NCBI GenBank assembly: GCA_965644315.1 | Contig: CBFFRQ010000035.1 | Location: 1-64,000, forward strand | Direction: 5' to 3' | Origin: Caecitellus pseudoparvulus | Taxonomy: Eukaryota; Bigyra: Bicosoecida | DNA: 64,000 nt | Shown: in pieces, positions 10,652-23,400 of the stretch | Numbering within the stretch: the stretch's first letter is position 1 | Layout: each line of letters starts with the position of its first letter | Made by a program: the position numbers and the translations under genes | Notes under the pieces: generated by a model | What the model saw: the letters and a program-made list of their open reading frames with translations, nothing else | What the model was told of the DNA's origin: nothing | Databases searched by the model: none

Positions 10652-13600
10652 ATGGAGACAGCAATGGACGTGTACAACTGGCTGGGATCGACCGAGGCAG
10701 AGCTGCTGCTCTGGGGCCTCCTTGTGAGGGGAATGGGCCTCATCTACCTCATCGTCATGTGGGGCATTTGGGACCAGGTCCGTGCGGCGGAGCAGCAGCC
10801 AGCATGTCGGCGCGGAAATTGGTCCAGCAATCACCCTGGCCTTGGCGTCCCGCCTGCACCCTGCACAGATCCTGGCCCACGCTGGCAGCAGCGGAATCTC
10901 CCCCATTCAGCAAGTTTTGAAACGGGCCAAACGTGTGCGTTGAGCCCGTCGCTCGCCATGCTCCAGAGCGGCACGGCCTGCCGCCGTTAGGCTGTGCGCT
11001 GAGGCCCTGACATCAGTGTGCCGCATCTTCGCTTTTGACCCACCCACCACAGGACTTGCCGGGGTACACAGCATACTGGTACTTCCCGACAGTGTTCTGG
11101 TTCAATGCGAGTGACACCATGCTGCAGGCGGTCCCGCTGGTGGGCGCCGCCGCCGCTCTGGTGCTGGTGGTGGGCGGCCCACTCACCCCCCTGGCCTTCC
11201 TCCTGTGCTACGTGGTCGTCATCAGCGTGCACGAAGTGGCCATCGACCACTACTTCCCCTGGGACAGCCTGCTCCTGGAAAGCACCGTGCTGTGTGTCTT
11301 CCTGCCCCACACGCACGCTGCCGGAGGCGACGCCGGCTGGGGCATAGTGGCGCCCCCCACACCCCTCCTCGCCTTCCTCTTCCGATGGCTGCTCTTCCGC
11401 ATGATGTGGGGCTTCGGCAAGCTCAAGTTCTCCGCACACACCCACCGTGACGACACGTACATCAAGAACTTCTTCATCCACATGCCCATCACTTCCCCCC
11501 TGGGGTGGCTAGGGCACTTCCTCCCCGATGCCGCCCACCGCGCCAACCTCGTCGTCATGTGGCTGGTGGAGATCCCGCTCCCCTTCTGCCTCTTCCTCGC
11601 CGGCTGGCCGCGCGTCGTGGCGGCGCTGGGCTACATCGGCCTCATGGCTGGCATCCACGCCACGGGCAACTTCGGCTACTTCAACGTCCTCACGGCAGTG
11701 CTGGTGCTGCCGCAGCTGGCGCACTCCGGGTCGCTGCTGGAGGCTGCTTGGGGGCCACAGGGCATGGCTGCCGCCCTGTACGCCGGGGCGCTGCACCTCC
11801 TGCGAGTGCCTAGTCTGGCCTTCTTGGAGGTGCGGACGTTGGTGGGGGAGGCTGCCGTTGTGGTGGGGGCCACCCCCGCCCTGCGCGCAGCCGAGCAAGG
11901 CGTGGTGAACTCCGCCACCTCGCTGTTGCAGGGCGTGCTGAGCAGCGCCCCTGCGCTGCCGCCAGCCGCTATGTGGGCGCCGTACACCGCCCGCATCCTC
12001 GCGCGTTCGCTCCTGGACGCCCCTCTCGCCCTGGCGTGGTGGGCTATGCTCACCTGTGGCCAGGCCCTGCACTCCGTGGGCGCCATGGCCTGGACATCCG
12101 CCGTGGAGCCAGCCCTGCTCGCGAGCTGTGGCACCAGCTGCCGCGATGCAGCAGGTGGCGCGGCGGCAGCCTTCACTTCCGCAGTGTCTACGGGCGTGCT
12201 CGGTGGCACCCTCGCGGCTAACCCCGCAGCCGCCAGCTCCCTGCCCAACACTCTCACTGACACACTGCCACACACGCTGCTCCTTGCACTGGCAGTCTGC
12301 ATCATCCTGCCCCTGTCCCTGCTGAACCTGCCCTTCAACTCCTGGATTACCGTCGGCTGGCCGTACTGGCCGACACTGCTCAAGGCACAGCCCGCCTGGC
12401 TCCTCCAGCGCGCGTTTGCGTTCGTCAGGGCCATCCTACCTTTCAGGCTGGTGCATGCTTACGGCGTGTTTCCACCCCACTCTGCGCCAGGCGTGCGCTG
12501 GGTGGTGGTGTACGAGGGCAGCGCGGACGGGCGGCGGTGGCTGCAGTGGCAGTGGCCGGCCACCATCACACACGAGTTCTCCCCACCCCGCTTCATCGCG
12601 CCGTACATGCCCCGCAAGGACCATGACTTGTTCTACGAGAGCAACGGCATGGGGAACGGGCACAACTTCATGAAGCTCTTCGGCACCGGCAACCCTTACC
12701 GCCACACACGCAGCACCCCGTGGCATCGCATCCAGGCGCGCCTGCTGCAGGGCTCCTTCGTTGGGCGCTCCCGCAACCAAACCCTCGGCATCTTCGCCAA
12801 CAACCCCTTCCCTGACCCAGCACACCCGCCAAAGTTTGTGAGGTGCTCGCTGTACATGTTTGAGCCGACCAGCGTCGCTGAGTGGTGGGCCACCGGCAAG
12901 TGGTGGCGGGGCACGCACGCGGGGTACAACCTGCCTGCCGCCACCGCCGAAGACACCAAAGGCACATGGGAAGAGTGGCTGTCACCGCCTGAGGCCTGGT
13001 GGGGCGAGGCTGTCATTTGGAAGCGCCGCGCAGGCACCACCGTCGGCGGGGTCAGCCACGAACAGTACGAGGAAGCGTGGGCGTTCATTGCTGCCCTGCG
13101 CAAAGCTGCTGCCCGCAGAGTGGATGCCGTCGCAGATGCACGGGCTTCCCAGGCAAGCTCAGTCGCCCGGGCGCTGCCCATGGATGTGCAGGAAAGCGAT
13201 GCTGAGGCAAGCCTGCCGGAGACAGCGCAAGAGGCCATGGACCCCGCTGTGGCCAGGCGCATCTTCACGTGGGAGCAAGTGCACGAAGTCGTGCTGTCCC
13301 TGCGTCGCTGGTATTCGCCTGCCAAGCTGCGGCGTGTGGAGTTGACCCTGGCGCGCATGCTGGCCCCGCTTCAGGCACGCTTGGAGGCTGTGTTCTTGCG
13401 CACCACCCCCACCGACGCGGAGCTGCTGAGCGAACTGCAAGCGTTTCAGCGTGCGGCAGAGCACATGCCTGCCAGTGCTTGGGCCAAGGACGCCGCGTGG
13501 GATTGCCCAGAGGCTGCCGCTGCTTCAGCCCACGCTGCAGCGGCACATGGCGAGAGCGAGGAGGCTACAGCTAGTCGAGTGCGCCGACTGGATCCAGTGC

Positions 13601-14472
13601 AAGCCGCGTTGATTGGCAGTGTCACATCGGAGGAGAAGAAGCGCTCAACGCAGCAAGCTGCGGCAGCAGCTTGGGCCCGCCTGTCTTCGGCAAACCCCTT
13701 ACCCTACGTCGGCCTGGGTGGCGAGGAGGAAGATTCAGCTCCAGAAAGGGGCGTGCCTGACTGGAAGGAGATTTACATGTGCCTTGCAGGGCTGATTGAG
13801 CAGCCCGTTGTGGGGCAGGCGCCTCGCGGAGGGTACTTTTCCACACCCTTCAAGATCGCGAACTACGCTCAGTGGTATGTGTTGGTTGGCGGTGCCAAGC
13901 TGTACGAGAGGGCAGTCGGAGGCAAACAGGCCATCGTCGGAGGACACCCCCTGCCGTTAGTGTGGCCTCCGCCACCCCCCACTGGCCAAGGCTGGGCTGC
14001 CGAGTCTGCTTTCGAACGTGCCGGGGGCACAGGGGCCTCACTCCCTGCCCTGTTCCGCGCGACCTGCACGCCGCACCTGAATGCGTCGCACACCACACCT
14101 GAGTCCGCGTTCTACCTCACAAGCGTGCTGCATTACGACACTTTGGCCATGACGGCATGCAAAGGGCGGTTGAATTGGGAGCTGAAGCGCCATGATGAGG
14201 AGGCAGCGGCCGAGCGGCCAGGCGCTGTGACACCCGGCTTCATTGACCTTCTTCCGGATGTGCGGCAGTGCGAGAACCTGCGCCTGTGGGACCCAGTTGC
14301 GGCAGCATGGACTCCGAAGTGGATCGTGCCGAGGTGGGAGCAGGGGCGTGCGGACGGTGAGTGGGTCATGGAGAGCGACGGCCGCGCGGAAGCTGGTCGA
14401 GAGCCCCTCGGGCATGACGTCGACTTCCTAGTCAACCCCGTGCCAGTGGCAGGCAAGCAGAAGCAGGACTGA
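10652..14472 (+). CDS. Lipase maturation factor (LMF1/LMF2)-like ER membrane protein with long C-terminal extension (3 exons)
   Basis: Exons 10652-10777, 10869-10934 and 11053-14472, all phase 0, give 1,203 residues. The 66-nt middle exon encodes GSSGISPIQQ, the LMF loop after the first helix (usually G.GI.P). Exon 3 supplies the family hallmark FPWDSLLLE (about residues 132-140), FGKLKF, GNFGYFNVLT and several transmembrane helices. At about residues 545-640 is the LMF C-terminal domain, with FIAPYMPRKDHD, ARLLQGSF, NPFPDPAHPP and FVRCSLYMFEP. In animals LMF1 assists folding and dimerisation of lipases in the ER; here the client is unknown. The last ~500 residues are an unrecognised Ala/Glu-rich extension with predicted helices around WEQVHEVVLSLRRWY and no extra membrane segment. 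It ends 26 nt from the convergent VPS13. Confidence 0.85.
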
Positions 14473-14498
14473 ATGCATCAAGTCAAGAGATGACGCAG

Positions 14499-17400
14499 TC
14501 ACTCAGCGGCCCCCCCTCCACCAGGGGCAGGAGCGGTGAGCATAGAGCTTGCAGTTGCAAGGTTCCGAGCCCCGTGTGTGATGAGCGCAGTGGCGGAAGT
14601 CTCCACAGTCTCAGCTTGCCCCGAAGAACAAATTCCGGCATGATGGGCCGCAAGTGCCTTACCGAGGTACTTTCCTTGCTGCAGTGCGATCAAGACGGTG
14701 GCTGTTGTCATCTGATCCTGGGGGCATGCTTGGGCCAACAGCAGCAGCTGTGCTGGCCACAGAGCGTCGGAATCTAGGCGGGCATCAGCTTTTCCAGAGC
14801 TCGTTCTCACTGCAGCGTGCAGTGACCGATTAAGTTTGTCAAAGGAGGCCGCCAGCAACGCGGCTGCATCCTGAGGGGCCAGCGCCGGCGACAGTGCTGC
14901 CAAGAACACGGCAGCTTCCGCGAAGTTCGAGTGGTCCATCAGCGCTGCACGGGTGTGGTCATCTCCCGTGAAGTAAATGTCAACGAGGGCTTCACGTGCC
15001 CCGAGTCCTCCCTCTGAAAGAAGAGTTTGCAGCGCTCCCTGCCCGCTGTGAAGCAGGTTTGATGCACAAGCGAGGAGTGTGGCAGGCGGACGAGGGTCAT
15101 CTGCGTGTGGGAGCAATGCTTGCGGGGTTATGCTCAACGGAAAAGGGCAAGGAGCTGAAAGCCTGCAGGTTGGGGGCAACTCTGGTCCCTCAGCACGAGC
15201 TGTTTGCGTGAAGTCGGAGAGTGCGTGTCCCATGCACTCCTCCAGCCGCCGCCGAAACACACTGGCAGAGCGAGCAGACGGCAGGGGCAGCTTCCAGCAG
15301 ATCATCATGACAGGCATGTTTGCGTCATGCTGTGTCCTCTTCTGAAGGGTGCAAGCAGGCGACGCAAGCACCTGCCAGAGCGGCCCGTACTCCACGAGCA
15401 TGATGTGCGTGTCTGTCCCCACGAGCAGCCGAAGCAGAGGGAGAGCGAGGGATGCCACGTCTGGTGGTGTGCAGTCCAGGCGAGCCTCAGAGGTGACGTC
15501 AGCAGCAGCCCCAGAAAAAGCTTCGCCTGTGCCCTCCGTGCAAGCGGATCGGGCGAACTCGAAGGGGTCTCCGACTGAGCCAGCCGTCTGAGGAAGGATG
15601 AGGTGCCACTGATGCCTGGCTGAACAGGTGAAGCTGCCAGAGTCATGTCGCGATGGCGAGCTCTTGAGGTACTCTGCAGATGCATGCAGGTTGCCTTGCA
15701 GAATTGAGTGTGCGGCGTCATCCATACTAACGTGCTGCCAGGCCGCAGACACCAAGGACGGGACAGGCAACTCTTCCCGCAACGAAGGCTTCACAAGTCC
15801 CAAGTCTGCTGCGCAGGCCTGCACAGCATCAGAGATACTTGCAGGAACCCTGGGATCAGGGCTTGCGGAATCCTTAGCTTTGACTTTTCGAAGCACCTTT
15901 GTGTCCTTCTTGCTCTGTGACCGCCTCCACGCCGTTGCAGGCAGCAGGGCGGGCATGAGCCGCCTCCACACCGAATGGCCGACTGACACGGGGATGCCTG
16001 CAGGAATCCCGTCCGCCGCAACGCGCATCGCCCACAAGACCAAAGCGTGCTCTGGCTGCAGGCTGAGAGGTCGCGGTGGAGAGTGCCCCCACGTGAGCCT
16101 TGGAGGTTGCATCTTCAACAGCCAAAGCCACGCCGCATGGCGATATAGCAGCATTCCAAGCTGCACTCGGTCCTGCTCGAATTGTTGCCTGGCCCTGAAC
16201 AGCAGCGATAGCTCCATTTCGCTCAGGAGTCCCTCCTTGCCAGCCCAGCCATGGTTTGAAGAGGCTGTGCTGCGCGTGATGCTGACGGAGGTTGTGCGCA
16301 AGGCTCTTTCCAACGTCCCTCTGCGTTGCTGTTCCGCAAGCATTTTCCGCGATGCTGCCACCCACCGTCCATCCCCCACCGCCACGATTCCCTCACCAAC
16401 GGAATGCAGCGCGTCAAGCACGCCCACCGCAGGGAGGGCCACCATGCCAACGACGCCTCTGGCAAGTCCGGAGACCACACCGCTCACGCCGGCTGCTGCC
16501 CGGTAGCCTCTCACAGGCTGCAGCACGACCCCAGCAGCTCCAGAGACAATGGACTGCGAGATGCCCGCCACACCGTGCAGCACTCCTGACAGGAGCGGGG
16601 CAGAGGAGGTGCTTGGTCGCTCAATGACTCCGAGCAGCTTCGTGGACGAGGGGCGGGCATCTTCCTCAGCTTCATGGAGGAAGGCTAGTGACGAGGTTTC
16701 CATCGCTTGAACTTCAACTACAGCCACTGAAAACGCACTCTTCGTTGCTGGATGGTTCTCCACAAATGAAGCCAGCAGGACTAGTGCTTTGGAAGGGAGG
16801 GGTGCAATGTGTGATGACGCCACAGCATACCGCTTCAAGAGCTCAAGCTGGTGCTGTGCCTCCCCGGAAGGCAGGGTGGCAGATGGTGCTTGTTGCAAGC
16901 CTCCTTCTTCTAGACTGGGCAAGGCAAAGTATGAGGCAGAGGAAGCTACGCTTGCCGTGTCTTCTTGACCAGGTTCCGACTCGGGAGTGCCTTGCACCTC
17001 AAACCCTGGCTGAAGAAGAGTTAGGGGTTGGGCGTGTCGCCGTAACCACTCAAGCTGGTGAAGCGTCCACACACGAGCGATAGCTGCAGCGTGTGAATCG
17101 CGAGGACTCGATGTCGCCTCCAGCCACGCTTGAAAGTCTTGCGTCTCCTCCATGTGCTTCCGCAAGGATGCAGTTCTTTGGGACTGAAACTCTCGATCGA
17201 AGGTAAGAGCAGAAACACCGTGGCCTAAACTCGAGCTGACTGCTGCAGCAGCAGTGCCAACTCCAGACACCACGCCGCCGGCGAAGGACGCAGAGCCGCC
17301 GAGGAGACCTTGCAGCGTGCCCATCACCGACTGCGCTCGCAGGCCCGCCAGCGGCATCAGCGCCAGCTGACTTGTCCCGTGAGCTACTCTCCGAAGGACG

Positions 17401-20400
17401 TGCACAGGTCTCCCAAGAACGTCAATGTTTAGGAGAACATTGTGCATGGAGAGGACGAGTTGAGTTGTGTAGTGCCGCAGGCACGCTTTGGTGATGCTAC
17501 TCAGAGTCATGAAGCCTGAAGCATGAAGGGGGTGCAGCGCCATGTGTGCCTGCGAGACAGATGAAGCAGTGGTCAGAAGGGCCCCCAGGGTGGCCGTCAA
17601 TGGGGCAAAGGCAAGGCCAGCTGATGCAGCACTTTGCCGTAGCATGCCCAGGAGGGCCTGGCCAAGACTGGTCTGCACCTCCTCGGAACCTGCCGCCCCA
17701 ATCTCTGCCCATCCTCGCACTTCAGCTCCCGACTCCGGCAGTCCAAGGGAATCAAGGACTCCCCGCACTTCTGCCAGAACAGATTCAGCACTGCGCTCTG
17801 TGCCTCTGCGGAATGTCAGGACGTACTCGATCGCGGCGACACTCAATGTATCAATGTGTACCCGCCGCAAGTTGGCTGGGCCATCATCCTTGACGTGTGG
17901 TGTTGGCTGCAGTGGGGCTTTCCACCAAGCCATGTGGGCTGCAGCATTCCCTCCTCGACCGTCAGAGGCTTCCATGTGCCCCTTCCTCTCAGAAGCACTG
18001 AGCAGACCAGCCAAGGCGAGTCCCACTGGCAGCACGAAGTCAGCCGCCAGCTGCGACAACAGCGTCCCATCAACCTGGACCGTCAGGGGGGCCAGTGACA
18101 CGCTGAGTTCAGGAACATGCAGCACATGTTTGGAGCTCGCTAGGCTGCCGCCCGAGCCAACGGAAGCAGCGTGATAGTGCACATTTGCTCGCAGAGAAGC
18201 GGCAGCATCCTGGGGCGCCTGGGATGGCTTGCTGCGCCGCAAGACAGTGACAAAACCTGCCTCGGGGTGTTGGTCCGTCACCCGAATGTCAGCGACTGAC
18301 GCCCTCACTTCAACCTGGGCGATGCTTGGTGTCAGGAACGGCGCACGGCGCACCAGTTGCAGCGCGCGCCACAGCTGGCCTTCCTGGTCTGCGGCGCCGC
18401 CCGGCATGTGGGGTGCTTGGAGGTGGTGAAGCAGGCTGGCTCGAGTGGCCCTGGGCAGCTGCCTGCACATGGAAAACAACATGGGCCGCAGCAGCCCAAG
18501 GAGAAGTTTCAGCCAAGTCTGAGCTGGCTTGAATCGCAGGAAGGACGAGCCAGCATTTGGGCTGGCGGGGCCTCCGCTTGAATCCCCTGCGCCATGAGAT
18601 CTCTGGCCGAGCAAGAGTGCCTTTCGCAAGGTGTTTTGCAGCTTTTCTGCAAGTGAACCGGTCCATGAGCCGACGGCTGCAAGCAGCCAGTCTATGGGTA
18701 GGAGAGAGAGCAGGGTCGGGACTTCCACCTTCACGCCTCCTCGGATGCCTGCAGCTTGCACCCGTAGGAGCTCCTGCGAAGAGAGCGAGAGCACCCCCAC
18801 TTGGACAGCTGGGGCAAATACATCCACTGCAACAGTGACTGGGGCCAGTGGCGGTGCTACAGGAGGAGAGTGCGCCACTGCGCTGCCTTCAATGTGCTGT
18901 GAGAAGTCATCCTCTGTCACAGTGTCAATAACAAGGGAGTGTACACATGCGTCCAGCCCAGAGCGAGCGATGACGATGCGTTCTGGAAGCTGGGGTTGCA
19001 TACTCTTGCGGGCGTAGAACACACACCCAGAGGGCGCGCCAACGAGGGATTCATGGACAGGCACGCCAGCGCCTTGAAACAGCGCCTCAGCACTTGATTG
19101 GACCTCTTCAGCAGGCATAACAGGGGTGTTCGCAACTGGACCGTCGTCTGCCCACGAGGGTGTGCCCCAAAAGCCGCCTTGAGGCAGTTGAGGCTCAAGA
19201 TCAGGCGCCAAGCTTGCTGGCTCAGCGGTGCACTGAAGCGGCGGGTTGGCCGACTCACTTGCGCCCTCGAAAGGGACATGCAGCACTCTCCTTGCGAAAT
19301 ACGCCGGATGACACGCAAAGGGCTCTGACACCAAGGGACCCCCAGCATTGGGGCGGTGTACGCGAAGCGGGCTTCGCGCGTCCCCGCCGGAAAGCACCAT
19401 GATACACTTGGCTGCGTCCTTCAACTGCTGCATGGAGAATGAGGCTGAGGTCCGCGATGCACTGGTCATGTCCGTGGCTGGGATCATGCCCGCCTGCTCT
19501 ACGCAGTGGCGGAGCGGAAGCGGCAAGGGAACCCAGTGGACTTCGCCGTTGCGCTTGCTCTTTAGAACCATGACTGTCTGCTGCAAGGATGGCCACTGGT
19601 CCAAACCCTTGGAGGCATCCCGTGGAGCATGGGCCAGCGAGCACACCAGCAGCGGGCAGCCATACTGCACGACGACCGGGCGCTCAGCTTGAGCTGCCAA
19701 GTGTACGCTGTGCAAGTCCATGCCTGCGACGTCATCCTCCGTCAACGCGACAAAAAAGCAACGGCTTGCGCCGCAGCTTCCGAACACTGCCGGACCTGGG
19801 GCAGGTGCGGCGGGCAGAGCTGGCTTTGGGGCGGATGAGAAGTCCTTGGGCTCGCTGTGGACAGCCTTCGCTGCCAGTGCGACTGCGTTGCAGCGCAGTG
19901 GTTGTTTGAGCTCCAGTGTGCCTGGCCCATCGCTACCAGGCGCTCTGACAGTCACGCCTGTCTGCGCAGGTGAGGCCCAAGTCAGACTCTGGTGAGTGTA
20001 AAAATTTCGCACAAGCAGGGGCTCGCCAAAACGCATTGAGTCTGTCAAGGAGGACGGCGTGCTGAGGGCTGCAAGGCCGGCGGTTCTTGGGTGCGTTGGT
20101 GGTAGCAGCAGCGTTGCCAGGCTGTGGGCATCGGTTAAATCAAGCACGGCCATTTCAGGATCCGCCTCATGTCCGAGCGACACAATGGCTGGTTGACCGG
20201 GAATGCTCAACGGCAGCGCAAAGGCATGTCTGCCAGGAGTCACAACACAAAGCGTGGAGGCCAAGCCAAACCTTGTGCCACATGCCCACACTTTCCCATC
20301 TTGTTTGGCAGCAGCTTCAGCTGGGTGACATGCAACTGTTGAGAACATTGCAGCGCTAGAACTCAAAGGGCTTGCAGCCAGGGCTTCCAAGGCAGGAAAG

Positions 20401-23400
20401 TCAGCCCCAGCACAAGACGCAAGGGCAGCGGGGAGCAGCTGCCGTAGCAAAAACGTGTCGCTTGAGCGATTGTCAACGAGGAAAGTAGTGGATGAAAGAC
20501 TCGACACGTCAAGCCGCATAGACTGATCTCGGGGAGCTACATCCACTCCAAGGGAGAGCAACCAGCTCTGCGAGCCAGAGCCTGACAGGGCTTGCTCAGC
20601 GGTGGAGACGTTTGAGTGAGAAACTGGGTCCCTCAGGCGCAGTTGCCCCATTGCATCCCACACAGCTGAGTACCGCTGAATGGATAGCACGGCATCTCGT
20701 TGTCCGGCCCGCCGGCTTGGGGCAGCTATGGACACTTTCTCCAGGTTTGCGAGAAGCGCAGCTGCGCTCCACGCCGTCAAGCATGTCCACGAGTCGCCCG
20801 CCTGAGAGGAGGGCGCCACCACCGCAAGTTGCAGCGCTTGCGGCCCATCTGCATCATGCCACGCGAGTGGTTCAGCTTCTCTGGGTCGCAGCAACAGCCA
20901 GCCGTGCGAAGCAACATCCTCCACGGAGAATGTGTCTGGGAGCGACGCAGACCCAGCCTGAGCGATGAGCAGTGAGTGCGTTGACGAATTCTTCAGTACA
21001 AATCGAGGTGACAACATGACTCTGTGTTGCAGGGCAGCGCAAAGGGAGGAAAGGTAAGTCCGAGCGCCTGCAGGTACACTGCAGGAGTGCACAACCACTG
21101 GAAGGAGCCCACCCCCCGCTTCAAGTGGCAAGGTGACGAGTTGCTCCGAGACATTGGCAAGGTCCACAGATGCTGCTGGGAGCGCAGCTGGGCGCTCATA
21201 CAGCGATGCTGTCACATGTTGGCCTTGTCCTTCAGGGGACAGTGTCCAGGCTGCTGTCCCGCTCGCTGACTTGCAGCGGAAGCGGGCGCAAGTCGCACCC
21301 GTGTGCGTGCCCATCCATTTCGCCACAGCGTGGTCCACTGGGCCCGCGAAGAAGGGAACCTGCGCCGCAGCAGCCTCTTGCAGCCGCGAAAACCTCAACG
21401 GAGTGAAGATCCCCATGCTTCCAGGGCCATGGGCCTGCAGCACAAGTCGAGTTTGTGCCGCCATGTCACACAGCAGGGCGATGGCTTCATCAGCGCTATG
21501 TGCAGGTGCCTGGAGAGCCTCACGGGCTATAGAAATGTCATCTGGCCATGCTGTGGCGACTTCTACCGCCCGACCAGTGGCGTTCTGCAAGACCACTGGA
21601 GCTGCGACGACCATCACCGTTGACATCCCAGGGGAGCCTTCAACTTGCGGAATGCGGGAGCACCCAGCTGGCAGCCTCTGCCAGCGTTGCAACAGGAGGT
21701 GCGCTACAGCACTGCTGGATGGAGCTTCCGGTGCAGACTGACGATCGACATGCACCTCGAGTGTTTCGGACACCATTCGAGTCAATGTCTCCTCCGCAGC
21801 ACCAGGCTGCACGAGGTTGGGGGCGACGCCAGATGCATCAAGTTCCCCATCAACGGCAGCGCCAGCTGCCTTCACACGGAACCTTCGCCAGGGCGACCAC
21901 TCTGACCCAGGCAAGCGGATCCGAACGACGTGCCCAACGCCACCCTCTTGCACTGGTCGGGCAGAGGGGAGGCAGGTGCTGCCTCCTGGTCCAAGAGTTA
22001 CCGAAAACGCCGGTGTGGAACCTTCAGAAGTTTGAACCTGCACATCGAGGGGGGTAGGCAGGGCGTTCATCACGACGTGCGGTGGAAGAACGTGCAGCTC
22101 CTTCACTATCTGCTGCCCACAAGGCTTCTGTACCAAGAACACATTCAAGTGCCCCCCCAGCGAATCCTTTGTGTGCACGCTTGCTAGAAATCCAGGGGAT
22201 GCGCCATGCGCAGGGACGGACACGTGCCAGGAGGTGCCAGACTGCGCCCCCAGCCCAAAGGAGGCATTCAAAGTCGCCGTAGCACACATGAAGGGAAGTG
22301 GCAGGATGCTGAGCGAAGGGGCTAAGAAGGAAAGCGGCTCTGCTCGTCCCGGGACTTGGACATGGACCGGCAAATCATCCGGGCAGTGGTTCACAAGGCG
22401 CACGAGGGACGCTGCGACCAAGACTTTGGCTTCTCCGACGCGCTGCACTTGCCACAAGAAACTTGCCTTGGGCATCTGCGATGAAACAGTCGGACGAGCT
22501 GCACCCAGGCGCATCCCAACATCCTCAAATGACCGCTGCATGTCTACGTAGCCAGGAATGCGCAGGTGCAGGCTGGCCTCGTTTTGGAGGATGGCATCAG
22601 CGGGGGACACATCCAGCCCTACGTCGGCACCAAAACTCCGATCAGCTCGGTCAGAGTGCGTGTCCCCGAGGGAAAGCTTGCTCCACACATCCAACGTTTG
22701 TCGCTGGAGTTTGTGGCCCTGCAAGGACTCTTGATGCTGGAGCGACGTCGCGTCTGCTATAGAAAAGCGCAGAGGCTGCGGGTGGGGTTCGCAAGCCAAC
22801 AGGGTGGTAAGGTGCGGTGCTGCCGCGGCTCCACCTCCGTGTGAAGCGGGGTGGAAGCCCCCCTGAACGAGCACTTTGTCCGCGCGAAGCCTGGGGTTCT
22901 GGTGGAAGTAGTACATGTCAACACCCAACGCATTCACAAAGAAGAATGGTTCGAAACCAGTCTGAATGGCATGCAGCTGGGTACCCTTGGTTCTCGGGAC
23001 AGCGGATGGGGGCGGAGGCTGCAGCATGGTGGCAAACGCGCCATGTGCCCGGGCAAGAAGACCTGGCACTGAGCGCACCAAGCTCAACAACGAACGTGCC
23101 GCATCTGCTCCACGAAGCACAACAGTGGGCGTGAGAGTGACGGCGACCAAAGAGGGAAAGGCAACAGCAACGTTGAGTTGCAGGTCCGGGGAAGCTGCCG
23201 CGTCATCCAGCGATGACGAGTACGAAATGTCCACTGTCATCGCGCAAGGATCCAGGAGAGGTGTCCAGTGTGCGTCTGCACCAGCCAAAACTTGACTTGC
23301 TACCGTGCAAGCACCTCGCAGCACTGGAACCTGGCCAGCTTCAGCAGATGCACCATACTGGCCGCGCAGCTCTACGTGGCTGACTCTGCTCAAGAGCAGC

